A model generated the notes under the pieces. That model ran no database searches, was not told where the DNA came from, and saw only the letters and a program-made list of their open reading frames with translations. The translations under genes were made by a program, and so were the position numbers. Shown in pieces: positions 20,730 to 32,357 of a DNA stretch of 64,000 bases. How positions within the stretch are numbered: position 1 is the first letter of the stretch; each line of letters opens with the position of its first letter. Source of the stretch: Oncomelania hupensis (Eukaryota; Mollusca; Gastropoda; Littorinimorpha; Pomatiopsidae); the NCBI GenBank assembly GCA_036898135.1, contig CM072525.1, forward strand, positions 54,528,299 to 54,592,298, read 5' to 3'.

Positions 20730-23433
20730 CCGCCTGAATGTAAGGAGGCTGTTAAGTTAAAGAAATATAAATACACTCAGTATCGCCGTTGTAATACGGC
20801 TGAGTCCCATGCGCAGTTTGAGGGGAAACTTTCTACCACCCAGCTGTGGACTAATGTTAAAAAGGTCCGTGGTCGATATCGACCCATGCCCTATGATTTG
20901 AGGGATGACCATGGCACATATGCAGTTGAACAGGATAAGGCAAATGCCTTCCTTAGACACTTTGTTATTACAGAGGAGCAGCTCCCTCAGACGGAGCGGG
21001 ATCGGCGGGCCGCTGCTGACCCTTTGCCGGTCCCTCCTGTTGATCTCCCGCCCCCTGAAGACAGAATAGACATTACTCTATTGGAATTGGCGCGCGCACT
21101 GCGCGGCTGTAATTGTGGCAAAGGTCCTGGACCTGACGGCGTCCACTATTTGATGGTTAGAAAGGCCCCTCCATCCTTTAAATCTGAACTAGTTAAATTC
21201 TTTAATATTTGCCTTGCGACGGGCACTGTTCCAGTATCCTGGCGCAAGGCTACTGTTGTTCCTATCTTAAAGGCTAATAAACCTAAGAACTTGATATCTA
21301 GCTACCGTCCCATAGCATTAACTTCGCATCTTTGCAAAATTTATGAACGTATTCTCAAGGCCCGCCTGGAGCATTTCTGCTCTGAGCGTGGTGTCTTACC
21401 TCTGGCCCAGGCTGGTTTCCGACGTGGTCGGTCGGTGACCGATCACGTTGTGAAACTTAATGAACATATTAGGCGGGCTCAGGGCCGGAGACGGACGGTG
21501 CTGGCTTGCTTCTTTGATGTGGCAAAGGCCTTCGACTCAGTCTGGCACGATGGCCTGATTCGTCGTCTCCGGTCGCTGGGCCTGCGGCAGGAGCTGATCG
21601 CTTTTGTCTCCTCATTCTTGAGGGATAGAACTATTCAGGTCGCGTGGAATGGCTCCCTATCAGGTACTAGTGTCCTGACTATGGGAGTTCCGCAGGGCTC
21701 CGTGGTGGCCCCTCTATTATTCGCCATTGCAATCTCCGAGGTCACGTCTGGTGTCCTGCCTGGCAATACGGCTACTGTCTATGCCGACGATATTGCCTTG
21801 TGGCGTACAACCAGGTTCAGACGCATTGGTAGACAACACCCTTCTTTTGTTAGGGATATGGAATTCTTTCAACAAGATATAGATAATATTGTTGAGGCGC
21901 TCTCTTTTGCCGGCCTCACCCTATCTCCGGGTAAAACTGTTTTTATACCGTTCTCACATAGATGGGATCCTGCTTATTCCGACCTGACCGTTCGGGTCGC
22001 GGGAGTTTCGATCTCCCCGGTTCGTCAGATCAGGTACCTTGGCATAAACTTCTATCAGACTGGTAGTTTCGTTCAACATATTAGTAGTTCTATAGCGTCC
22101 GCCTATCGTGCGGCAAGGGTTATTGGGGCACTCCGAAGAGAAGTCTGGGGCCGTGATCCCAAGACTCTGATTTCCTTATATCATTCCTTGGTCCGTACCC
22201 GTCTGCTTTATGGTGCCGAGCTGCTTTACGGCATTTCTGACGCCCAACTTCAGCGCCTCACTAGTGCTGACTGTGCGATCCTGAGGAGGCTGCTTCTTCT
22301 GCCGAGCTCTGTCCCCATACCTATGGTCTATCAGATAGCCGGAGTTCTCCCCATTCGGCATACAATACGCCGTATGGCGGCGGGTTACATTTGCAGGGCG
22401 GGAGCGGTTCCTAATACTACGAAGCATGAACTGCGGGCTAACTTTAATAGTTTACATTGTCGTCGTCATCGGCTGGGACTGGGCGAGGCTCTGGACCCTT
22501 TACTTCTTGGTGTTCTCGGCAAATCGCGGACCGTGGAGTCCATCCCTGAGCAGACTGCGCCGCCATGGATTGGTCCTCCTTTCTCAGTTTCTTTGGCCTT
22601 TGACGGCTTGGCACGAGATTCAAATCTTCCATTGTTGACACAGTTGGCGCGTGAGCGCCTCCTTTCTCATTCTGCACACATCCGTATTTTTACGGATGGT
22701 TCTGTCCGTGATAATGGTGCGGCCGGCTGTGGATTTACTATACCGGGGGTGGGCGACTGGTCTTTTGGCGCGCCCCCCGGTTCTAGCTCTCTCACAGTCG
22801 AGCTGCTAGCTATTAAACAGGCTCTTCTTGCCATGGTTGGATCCGGCCTTCCTGCCGGCTTTAATATAGTTTTGGCTTCCGATTCACTTTCAGCCCTTCG
22901 CTGCCTCAGCGAGGGTACCTCTCGCGCTCGCCCTGCGCTGGTCTCTGAGATTTGGGACTATGCGGGTGCACTGTCCGGCGCTGGTGTCTCCGTATCCCTC
23001 TGTTGGATACCGGCCCATGTGGGCATCTCAGGTAATGAAGCGGCGGATCGTGCCGCGGGCACCGGTTCTGCCGGCAGTGCTCTTACTTCCCTGCGAGTCC
23101 CACCCTCTGCCTCCGAGGCGCAGGGCGTAGTCTCTAGAAGAATTTGGACTGAATGGTCTCGCGAGTTACACCTCTGGTGCGCAGCCCATTCCTATTGTTT
23201 CTTTCCGCCATCCAGTAGACCGTTTCCTCTTCATTTTGCTGTCCCCCCATGCCTGCGTTTTGTCGCTATGCGACTCTTTGCAGGGCACTGGAGAACGCGG
23301 TGGACACCCACGACCTGTGTTTGTTCCACGCTCATTTCTTTCCAACATTGCCTGTTTGATTGTGAGCTTCTGGCAGTCCAGTTTGCTCCCATCCGAGATC
23401 TTTGCGCAGAGCTGGGGCTTTCCCCGGATATGG

Positions 23434-23502
23434 TTGTTGTTGTTGTTGTTGTTGCACCAATTTTTATTCATCAGATTAACATAAGTAATATATGATATGA
23501 TA
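23434..23502 (-). mobile_element. Short 5'-truncated retroposon with (CAA)n tail
   Basis: The 69-base insert is flanked by CCGGATATGG at 23424-23433 and 23503-23512. Read on the minus strand it ends in AATAAAAATTGGTG followed by repeated CAA, so it is the 3' end of a retroposon inserted in the opposite direction to the LINEs. Family unknown. It truncates the ORF2 of H. Confidence 0.75.
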
Positions 23503-23607
23503 CCGGATATGGTCGGTTTTCACGCTGCCGTGGTGGCTAGAGGCCCAGGTTTGCTTGTTCTGGTGGCTAGGCTTGTGATCGAATCTGAGGTTGCGACGCT
23601 TCTATGA

Positions 23608-24739
23608 TTTGCTATGTATTGACCGGCCCATTTTAACACTTTAGTCACTTTTTACTCTGCTTTTCTGATACGGTGTTATCCCCCGCTCATACTTCTTCTC
23701 CAGGTAGCTTTGGGTATTTCCCGTTCTGGAAGAGGGGTGGGTGATGGCCCTGTTCTATTTTAACATTTTAATATATCTCACTTGATGTATATGGCTCCGG
23801 TGGCCCGCCATGGTGTGAACGCATATAGCCCTGGAGCTGTGTGGTCCCACGCGTGGCGGTCACTGCCTCTTTTGGATAGCCACTGTGCTGCCACCTTAGT
23901 GAGACCAGATATGGCCGTTGATGCTTCGGTCACATACTGGTGGTTTTTATTTTTATCTTACCTTGTTAGTTTGGCTGTTTTATGTAAATTTTAGCAATTA
24001 TTTCATTTTATGTTATATAGCTTTCATGGCCCACCGTGGCGGGCCCGCGCATGGCCTTGTGTCATGTGGGTGCCCGCCGGTGGTTATTACCTACGGGATA
24101 GCCATGTTGCTACCACCAAGCGAGCCCAGTAATCGCCTTTGATGCTGGTTGGGCTTATATTGGTGGACCGTCTTATACTGTTTAATCTTAACATATTTTA
24201 ACTTTCGGCTACCGCCGATTGACCTTTTTGTATTTAAATCTTAACACGTTTAGGTTATCCCGAAATGGGCGGCTTTGTTGCGTCTTGATTAATGGGATAC
24301 CACTGAAATTTTACATACACTTTTAACATGTTTTAAATCTTCGGTTATTGCCGATTGATTCCTCTAAAATTTGGAATCTTTTATCTTAACACACGATTTT
24401 ATTTGTTATAATAATTATTTATCTTAAAAATTAGGCATTTGATGTTTTATCTTAGTTTTACTCTCTTAGGTGACCTTATGGTCCATTTTAAATTGTACCT
24501 ATGTCTGGGGTGGTGCGCACCACTGAACCGGCATCCGGAACCTCGTTGCCCCTGGTGGCAATGAGTTTCCCATTTCTAACCACCGCCGAGCGAGTTCGGC
24601 TCGCCCTTTTGCCTTCTGCACGATCATACTGCCAGACATTTAATAACGTTCCACATTGTTCATACCCACGGCGGCCAATCAATTCTGTTATTCAGAATAA
24701 AATTTGTTTATACCTATTATATCTGATCCTCAAAATTTT
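23608..24739 (+). other. 3' UTR of LINE H
   Basis: This is about 1.1 kb of non-coding sequence, closely matched by the 3' UTR of M (53186-54286). Both contain repeated blocks around GCCCACCATGGTGTGAAC and ATAGCCCTGGAGCTGTG, and GGTTATTACCTAYRGGATAG words. No ORF of note is present. Confidence 0.65.
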
Positions 24740-24793
24740 GTCCCCTATATGCTCATGTGTCCGGGGACATTTAAATCTAATGAACGAACGAAA
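24740..24793 (+). other. 3' hairpin and AACG tail of LINE H
   Basis: GTCCCC at 24740-24745 pairs with GGGGAC at 24763-24768, with a TATATGCTCATGTGTCC loop. ATTTAAATCTAATG and two AACG units follow. Confidence 0.78.
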
Positions 24794-24800
24794 GTCACAG

Positions 24801-25625
24801 TCCGTACAGTACTAACGGTAAAAACACGTTACGTGCTCTAATGCACTGACGTGTCTAAATAATTTTGAATTTATCAATTATAACAGGTTAAAAGACTATT
24901 AAAATATTAACTATAGATGCACAATGTGCAACGCGGTTATAATGGTTAAAATGTCAGCTAATAAGCCATAAGGGCCGTTGGCTGCAAGCAGCCACACAGT
25001 CACACAAACACACTCGCTCGCAGATCACAATCGCTCCGTACAATACTAACTGTAAAAACAGGTTACGTGCACTAGTGCACTACATGCCTAAATGCCACGG
25101 CCCCAGGGGAAACGTAAAAATGTATACAAAAGGTAACCTACTCAATGGTCAAGTAGGGACCGAAATTACGGCAAAGGTGTGAAGAGAATCGGAATGGAAT
25201 GGTAGTGGTTTAGAAGTGTAGGTTCTTTCTTTGGTCGGCCGGGATGGCCGTTTGTAACATAGGACAGTCAATAGAGGCAGGTGATGGTAGGTCGTCAATT
25301 GGGAGTCATTGCAGGTGGGACTCGACCATCCAAGGACATCGGTTGGGAGTCTTTGCAGGTGGGACTCGACCAGTAGATCATAAGGTAGTGGTGTAGAAAA
25401 TCTGGGTGGAGATGAAGAATAGGTGGTGGTGGTTAAAAAGCGAAGAACCCTCTAGCCTACCGCATACACCAACTTCAACGTCGTCGATGAGACGACTAAA
25501 AAGGCATAAAATGTTGCATAAAATCAGGTTGTTTTCCGTATCGTATTAGATTTGGAGATTGTGGTCTGCGAGTGAGTGCGACGGTGCGATTGTGCGACTG
25601 TGCGGCTGCTTGCAGCCAACGGCCT
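24801..25625. repeat. Inverted 5'-UTR-like repeat upstream of LINE I
   Basis: The core at 24973-25032 is an imperfect reverse complement of 25557-25625; both contain the palindrome GGCTGC-GCAGCC and a GATTGTGRTCTGCGAG end. The similarity extends more weakly outward. A direct repeat of about 60 bases occurs at 24801-24860 and 25035-25093 (TCCGTACARTACTAAC...). Its complement shares TAGAGCACGTAAC and neighbouring bases with the 5' UTR of L near 39018-39036. The left part therefore looks like LINE 5' UTR monomers in minus orientation facing LINE I. Between them (25100-25550) I see no gene. Confidence 0.6.
25299..25372 (+). repeat. Two-copy direct repeat, 30-bp core, 44-bp period
   Basis: The core TTGGGAGTCATTGCAGGTGG plus ACTCGACCA at 25299-25328 recurs at 25343-25372 with one change. 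It lies in the non-coding spacer upstream of LINE I and has no evident function. Confidence 0.85.
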
Positions 25626-25883
25626 CTGTGGCTGTTTAGTTGTTATTTTAAACCAGTATAACTATATTGTCGCACTCTATGCATTTATAGTTACCATTTT
25701 ACAATTTTAAATATTTTATAGTTGTTGTTTTTAACCACTGTAGGAAATAAACTGATCACGACTTGTGCACTTGTGCATTTTTTGGGCAGTTTGTTCTAAA
25801 AGCCTTTTTGTCTTTTATTGAGATTTTACTGTTGCATTTGTTGCAACCATAACCTTACGGTTATTAGGTGTACTTTTTTTATC

Positions 25884-28145
25884 ATGGCCAGCCTTAGGCC
25901 AGGAGATCAGGATCTGGATGATTCACGATATCATGATGCTCGATCAGCAGACAGTGAGTCTGAGCCTGAGCAATCAGACCACGAAAACCGACGTGGTATC
26001 AAAAATAAAAATAAAAACAAAATTAAAACTCAGCTTAGTACAGATGACTTTCTTACGCCGGGGGCTCCGCCGCCGCAAACAGATAAAGAAAAGCGCAGCG
26101 CTGAAAAAGCGAAGAAAAGACAGGCTAGATCTGCCAAAAAACTGTTAGAGAAAAAATTACAGGAAAAATCTTTAGAGAATTCAGTCGCTTCGGACGGTCC
26201 CTCTAGGGAGCCCTTGTTGGCGAACCAAAGCGCTGTGGAGGAGCCATTTATGGCCTCACCAAATAGAAAACGCCCTGCACCGGCAAGCCGGGAGGGAGGC
26301 AAAACAAAACATAGAATGATATTTGATGAAAAGAAAGATGAAAATGAATTGAACACCGAGTCGATGGCGCGTTTAGCGACTTCGACCGGCAATACTGAAG
26401 AAAATATGGAAGTGCGATCGGTCCCAGGTACTCCGTGCAGTTCCATGGCACCGCCGTCACCCAAGAGCCCTGTTTTATCACAAGATCGGCAGAATGTTGT
26501 TTCTGCCGATGGTGTGGAAAACAATCCACCAGAAGTTGAATACATTTCGCTATGCGGACCGGACGGCAGGCCTCTGTCGTCTTGTTCGTCAGCACCTAAT
26601 GACAATATTGATCCACAGTCACAGTGTCACACCGCACGGTCGGCCGCTCAGGCGTCCGGCGTTGCGGGGGGAGCTCAGACTTATGCAGAAAAGGTCCGTA
26701 GTGGTCCCCAGTCTCATGTTAAAAATAGACCATTCAGAATGCCATTGAATAAGGCAGCGCCGGCTGCTGTCGATTACCCGGTTCTGATACGCGATGAGGG
26801 TACGGGGTCGGCTACGTTCAAGGGCCTGGGACCGATGCTACAAGCCAAAGTTATGAGGGAAGTGTTCGGTGATGTTTTGAATATTCGACCTACCCCCTCC
26901 GGAGACTGGTTGATTTCTTGTACATCTCTAAGCCAGCAAGGAAAGATTTTTCGAAGTAAAAACCTAAAGAACATACCAATATCAACTTCTATCCCAAAAG
27001 CCACTACAGTGGGTGTCGTTAGAGGGCTCCCCGAGTATGGCGATGACAAGGCCTTTCTAAATGAAATAAAGACTGATTTATGCGGACAGGGCACGCCAGT
27101 TACAGCGGTGACGCGGCTGCAGCGCGCGGGGGGCCAGCCATGCAGTACTATAAAAATAATATTTGAACTTCGTGAACTCCCGGGTGAGATCACGATAGGA
27201 CGCACATGTTTCGCAGTTGAACCGTTTGTGGCTAATGTCATACGCTGCACCCGGTGCCAACTTCTGGGGCACTTCCATTCGCAGTGCCACAGAAAACGGC
27301 CCCGGTGTGCGCGATGCGGTAAAGAGCATCTTACTAAAGATTGTGATAGCAACACACTTAAATGTGTAAACTGCGGAGGGGCACATTCGGCGGCCTGGAG
27401 TAATTGCCCAGAAATGCAGGTGCGGAGACTGGCAAATGGCATTAGGGGCCAAAAATATATGCCCTTTAGCACAGCAGTGGCCGAGGCCCGGTTGAGCCAG
27501 AGCCGAGAGCTTCACCCTGAATCGAATAAAACACAAGACCGGAACCCGAGTGGTGCCATTTTGTCACGTCCTATGCAGAATAAAATTATTGAGACCCGTA
27601 CAGCGCCGGTGGGGCCGGCCGTGCCTCGTGTTTGTCCTGCCCCGTCGGCTCACGGGACCCAGGGCCAGTTAACATTTCCTAGACTCTCCTCTAGAGATCC
27701 TCGCCTGGCCAGGAGCGCTTTGGGAGGGACTAATACTGCCCATCATGCTGGCCATGCTTCACTCTCACAGGCTGAGGTGTGGCGGCATGCGTCGGGAGGA
27801 AAGGCCGGGGATAGATTGGTAACAGAGGTATCTGCCCAGTCAATAGGGACCCCGACTTTGACGGTTACAGTTTCTCAGGACCAGCCGACGGCTGGCTCTG
27901 GGTCTGGTGATGTGATGCGAGCGGGTGTGGCGGCGGGTAGACCGGAGGGGGAGCAGGTCCGGGCGATTGGCTCCCAGTCTGGCAGGCCGGTGGCCACACT
28001 GATGCGCGAATTTGAAACAATAGAGACGGCACTGGTGGCGAGCCTGTCTGGGTTGCCACCAGAATTCTCATCCATACGAATATTATTTACCTCACTGATG
28101 ACCATACTGAAATCAATTTGTTTACATTTGTCTCCACAATGTTAG
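25884..28145 (+). CDS. LINE I ORF1 gag-like zinc-knuckle protein, intact
   Basis: The frame has 753 codons from ATG 25884 (MASLRPGDQDLDDSRY) to TAG 28145; an in-frame upstream extension from 25818 is possible, but ATG 25884 fits the other copies. The N-terminal 250 residues are charged and Ser/Lys-rich, with coiled-coil-like Glu/Lys stretches near residues 80-115. The gag core starts at about residue 290 (PVLIRDEGTGSATFKGLGPM) and has PSGDWLISC and TTVGVVRGLP. Zinc knuckles lie at about residues 455-510: CTRCQLLGHFHSQC, CARCGKEHLTKDC and CVNCGGAHSAAWSNC. A Pro/Ser-rich spacer and the conserved tail LPPEFSSIRILFTSLMTILK close it. It would bind LINE RNA and form RNP particles with ORF2. Confidence 0.9.
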   Translation: MASLRPGDQDLDDSRYHDARSADSESEPEQSDHENRRGIKNKNKNKIKTQLSTDDFLTPGAPPPQTDKEKRSAEKAKKRQARSAKKLLEKKLQEKSLENSVASDGPSREPLLANQSAVEEPFMASPNRKRPAPASREGGKTKHRMIFDEKKDENELNTESMARLATSTGNTEENMEVRSVPGTPCSSMAPPSPKSPVLSQDRQNVVSADGVENNPPEVEYISLCGPDGRPLSSCSSAPNDNIDPQSQCHTARSAAQASGVAGGAQTYAEKVRSGPQSHVKNRPFRMPLNKAAPAAVDYPVLIRDEGTGSATFKGLGPMLQAKVMREVFGDVLNIRPTPSGDWLISCTSLSQQGKIFRSKNLKNIPISTSIPKATTVGVVRGLPEYGDDKAFLNEIKTDLCGQGTPVTAVTRLQRAGGQPCSTIKIIFELRELPGEITIGRTCFAVEPFVANVIRCTRCQLLGHFHSQCHRKRPRCARCGKEHLTKDCDSNTLKCVNCGGAHSAAWSNCPEMQVRRLANGIRGQKYMPFSTAVAEARLSQSRELHPESNKTQDRNPSGAILSRPMQNKIIETRTAPVGPAVPRVCPAPSAHGTQGQLTFPRLSSRDPRLARSALGGTNTAHHAGHASLSQAEVWRHASGGKAGDRLVTEVSAQSIGTPTLTVTVSQDQPTAGSGSGDVMRAGVAAGRPEGEQVRAIGSQSGRPVATLMREFETIETALVASLSGLPPEFSSIRILFTSLMTILKSICLHLSPQC

Positions 28146-28226
28146 TGAACCTAAAGATGAAAAGTATTTTTTTTATTGTTTTTTGTATTTATAACGACTC
28201 TGTTACCTGTATATTGTAGGGGCACC

Positions 28227-31200
28227 ATGGTTGGTTTGGATTCTTCCCTTATAATACTACAACTAAACTGTCGTACTGTAAATGTATTTAATGACTCTAT
28301 TCCTCTACTGGATAATAAACTAAAACGCGCACACATTGTGTGCTTGCAGTCACTAACATGCAAAGAAGATAAACTTCCATGCCTCGATGGGTTTCATTTC
28401 CCTCCCTTGTTTACAACAGGTGAGAATGATAGAATATACGTAGCTACATATATACGACTATATTTAAAAGCCGAAGATCTGGGCCCGGTAGATGAAGAAG
28501 AGGGAGGAGGTTTTACATCAGTGGTTAAGATCACCCTGGGTCCAGAATCGGATATACCCACCATTAATATTCTAAATTACTATAATCCAACTGGTTGCAA
28601 AGACTTTGCATGGTTGGTTCCTATAGTGGCACAGGGGGAGTGGATAGTCCTGGGGGATTTTAATATAAGAGATGGCCTTTGGGACACGGCATGCCTGTCG
28701 TGTTCGGATAGAATTGCCGATTCGCTGGGAGAAGCTGGGCTTATCCCACTAAATGATGGCTCAATAACGCGACTTGCTGACTGTTCTAATCATGCTCCCT
28801 CTGCTATAGATATTTCACTGGCCACTAGCAAGGTAGCTTCTATTACAGACTGGTCCATAGCAGAACCAGTCTTTTCTGACCATCTCCCGATTACGGTAGA
28901 GGTGCAGCTAAGACCAGCTATAAATCCAGTACCACCCTCTAGATTAGATTTAAACAAAACAGACTGGGACCTATATCATAGCTGTCTTCTGACTTTTTCT
29001 CCCCCTGATGGGATGAATATAGAAGACACTGAAAATTATATTAGGCAGACTGTGTTGCAGGCCTTCACCAGTGCCACACCAATAGCTTCGGTTAGACCGA
29101 ATGGGTTTGCAAAACCTTGGTGGAATGAGGAATGTAGGAGGGCGGTAGCAGAAAAGAAGGCGGCATTTCTGACTTATAAACGTACAAATGCTCCTGACAC
29201 ACATGAAAGAATGAAAATAACTAAAATCAATGCAAAAAAGATAGTGGCGGCAGCTAAAAAAGATTACTGCATAAAGAAGTTCTCTTCCAAACTTTCACTG
29301 ACAGAAATATGGAAAAATATAAAAAAAAAAAATACAAAAGTAGATATAATCCCTTAGGATACGACATAATTGACGGTAATACTTATTATAATACCGATGC
29401 TACGAAGGCTGAGGCCTTTCTTAACCATTTCCAAGCTTATGGCGACGGTAGCCAGCTCTCTGCTGAGGAAAGGAACAGAAGAATAGAAGCAGAAAAAGAT
29501 CATGGATATAACAGTGAGGAAACTCAGACCACTAGTGATACGGAAATAACTATGTTAGAGTTGGCGGCAGCCCTCAGAACGTGTAACCTAAAAAAAGGTC
29601 TAGACCCAGATGGATTGCACTATAAAATGATAACCAAAGCACCCTTAGAATTTAAACAATATATTCTAAAATATTTTAATTATTGCTACGCGAATGGCGA
29701 TATTCCATCTATATGGCGTGATGCTGTGGTTATACCCATAAGGAAAGCCCAGAAACCTAAAAATGAGATCACTAGCTATAGACCGGTGGCACTAACATCC
29801 CACCTTGGGAAAATATATGAGAAAGTTCTGAAGGCTCGTCTTGAGTACTTTTGCAATAGCAATAATATAATTCCCTCTTCACAGGCTGGGTTTAGACAGG
29901 GTAGAAGTATCACTGACCACTTAGTACGCCTGAACGAACATATAAGAAAAGCAAAAAAAAGAAAACGTACAGTGCTAGCGTGTTTCTTCGACGTCTCGAA
30001 GGCTTTTGATACTGTCTGGCATTCGGGACTTCTAAACAAGTTACATAAATTAGGATTAAATCCTGCCTTACTCTCCTTCGTGAGAGCTTTTCTAAAAAAC
30101 AGAACTATAAAGGTCCGCTGGGGTGGAACACTTTCTAAGATAGGACGGTTAACCATGGGTGTGCCGCAGGGCTCGGTTATTGCCCCGCTACTGTTTACAA
30201 TAGCAACAGCTCACGTGGGAGTGACAGATTCATTATCGTCGGTGGCAACGTCCTTCGCGGACGACTTGGCACTTTGGCGAACAACCCGCGGGAGTAAAAT
30301 AGATAAAAATTACCATCTATTTAAACAAGACTTAGAAAATTTTCAAAATGACATTGATACAATATCAAATAATTTAGCTGATATAGGTCTGTCCTTATCC
30401 CCTGGAAAAACAGTCTTTGTGCCATTTGCTTCCCAGTGGAAGCAAGAGTTCAATGATCTTAATATAACAGTCCAAGGACACTGTGTTGTTCCTTCCAGGC
30501 AGGTGCGCTACCTTGGGTTTCTGTTTCAGCAGAACGGATTATACTCCACACACATTAATAATAATATTTGCAGAGCGAGGCGAGCGGCTAATGCTATTAG
30601 AGCAATGGGGACAGAGATATGGGGTGGCGACCCGCAGCATGGGGTTACCCTAGTTGTAGCGCTTATTAGACCCCGTCTTTTGTTCGGCTCAGAACTTTTA
30701 TATAATATAACTAAAACTCAGCTAGACCGTATGGTGGCAGTGGAATGTATTGCACTAAGGCGAATCTTTTTCATGCCTCACTCGGTCCCTACAAGATTAG
30801 TATACCAGACAGCTGGAATACTACCGCTGTGGCATCAGATTAATAAAAGCTGTGCCAGATATGTGTGTAGGGCAGGGGTTCATACCAATTCTACACACAT
30901 AGAATTGTCCTCTAGATTTTACTGGCCGGAGGGGAGTAGACACGTGATGGGTATAGGGGAGGTGGCGGCTTCCCTTATGGGTGGCCTCGACCCCACAACC
31001 TGTCCTGTGGAGACGGCCCCTGCACCTCGGCCGCCATGGTTCCAACAAAAATTCAAAACTAGCTCATCATTCGAGGGGCTCAATAAAGATAAAGATCTTT
31101 TGCTGATAACACAATTAGCCCGCGAGCGACTTCAGGACGCTCCTGGCCCATTACGAATATTTACCGACGGATCGGTTCTGGAGGACGGGGCCGCTGGCTT

Positions 31201-32005
31201 TGGCTTTCACATGATGGGAGTAGGAACCTGGTCTTTTGGGGCGCCTCCTGGCACCGACATATTCACCACCGAATTGTTGGCAATAAATTATGCCCTTACG
31301 GCGCTCGGGGAGGCTGACCTGCCGACCGGACTGGGGGTTACGATAGTAGCGGATTCCAAGTCAGTAATAGACTGCATAGAGTCAGGTAGATCGAGGGCCA
31401 GACCGAATTTGTTAGCAAACACAATAGACTGTGCAGATACATTAGTTGACAATGGAATTGATTTGGCCATCATATGGGTCCCTTCACACTCCGGTATCGC
31501 TGGGAACGATTTAGCTGATCGGGCGGCGCGGGACGGATCCGCTGGCAGAGCCCTTACCTCAGTTCCTATTCCGCCCTCTGCGGCCGAGCTGCAAACAGTG
31601 ATTAATAAGCAAGTATGGAAACTATGGCAGACCGAGTTTATAGCCTGGAACAATGGAAAAGACAACCTTGCCAGGTCCCCTATGCCTAAACCTTTTCCGT
31701 TGTGTACAGCACTTCCTTTACAATTACGAGCATTGATAGGTAGGCTAATGGTGGCCCACCCGAAATTAAATTACTGCCCACACCAGCCTAAGTGCACCTG
31801 CGGGGCACGCATCACTTTTAATCACTGCTTATTTGACTGCCATATTTTGAAAAGCCACTTTGCTACATTACATGATAAAATGTTAGAAGTTAAACTGAAT
31901 CTCAATATGCAGGGTCTTAGAACATTGGTTGCCATTGATGGATTAGGGGTAGTAACGCAGGTAGCTAGAATTATAATGGATTCACCTGTTGCTGATGTTC
32001 TGTAA
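28227..32005 (+). pseudogene. LINE I ORF2 (EN-RT-RNase H), one frameshift at an A12 run
   Basis: The start may be 28176 (hydrophobic leader MFFVFITTLLPVYC) or ATG 28227. EN motifs: LQLNCRT, LQSL (Glu of LQE replaced), VDEEEGGGFTSV, GDFN, SAIDISLAT and SDHLPI. At the run of twelve A (29321-29332) the frame changes; one base more or two fewer would restore it. The second frame to 32005 carries DPDGLHYKM, FFDVSKAFDTVWHSG, GVPQGSVIAPL, FADD at 30254-30265, RNase H motifs FTDGSV, ELLAI, ADSKSV and PSHSGIAGNDLAD, and the finger CTCGARITFNHCLFDC. All RT and RNase H catalytic residues are kept. The break could be a sequencing error in the homopolymer, in which case the element would be potentially active. 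Confidence 0.85.
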
Positions 32006-32357
32006 GGAAAGACGGTTCCCAAAACTATACGCCTCAGAGGCTACGGTGATGGGAGTCGTCTGATCATCTATCAATACGATGGTTTATACAAGCTAATTAA
32101 AAATAATTTTTTTTTCCTGCTCGACATGGATATAATTAATAAACTTAGATGGCTATGGTGGCCACAGGGCGAAAGGGCTCCTGATCTGCATGAGCTACTG
32201 GTTCCTGACTACGGTGTTTGTTGATCATCGACAGTCGTTGGTTATACCCACGATGTCCATGTTCAAACATATTTATCCTGGCCAAGGCAGCCAGACCACA
32301 ACGGTCTTTGCTGCTATTGATTTTGATTTTATATAGTTTTAAACATATATGTTTTTA

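Larger units (their letters stand above)
19772..23607 (+). pseudogene. LINE H ORF2 (partial EN, RT, RNase H), disrupted
   Basis: The EN part has LQSLNC, DEGEGGGFTST, GDFN, SAIDLSLAS and SDHIPI. The frame ends at 20559 where a 34-bp unit has expanded to six copies; this adds 170 bases and shifts the frame. After it a 24-codon stretch present in M (between the words ESHA and GKLSTT) is missing. The frame 20655-23495 carries FFDVAKAFDSVWHDG, GVPQGSVVAPL, YADD at 21780-21791, RNase H motifs FTDGSV, ELLAI, SDSLSAL and PAHVGISGNEAAD, and the finger CVCSTLISFQHCLFDC. A 69-base insertion at 23434 truncates the last 30 or so codons, which continue to 23607. Confidence 0.87.
19772..24793 (+). mobile_element. 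LINE copy H (family of C and M), 5' part interrupted by F
   Basis: What remains starts in the endonuclease at LCLQSLNC and runs through RT and RNase H, a 3' UTR of about 1.1 kb, the hairpin at 24740-24768 and a short (AACG) tail. It is highly similar to copy M along its length. The part 5' of the F insertion point is not seen upstream of 16706, where D/E abuts, so it was lost or was never copied. Confidence 0.85.

Noticed and set aside
29321..29332. Programmed frameshifting at the A12 run in ORF2 of LINE I
   Set aside because: Related copies (L, M, N, O) read through this place in one frame without an A run, so a slip or sequencing error is simpler.
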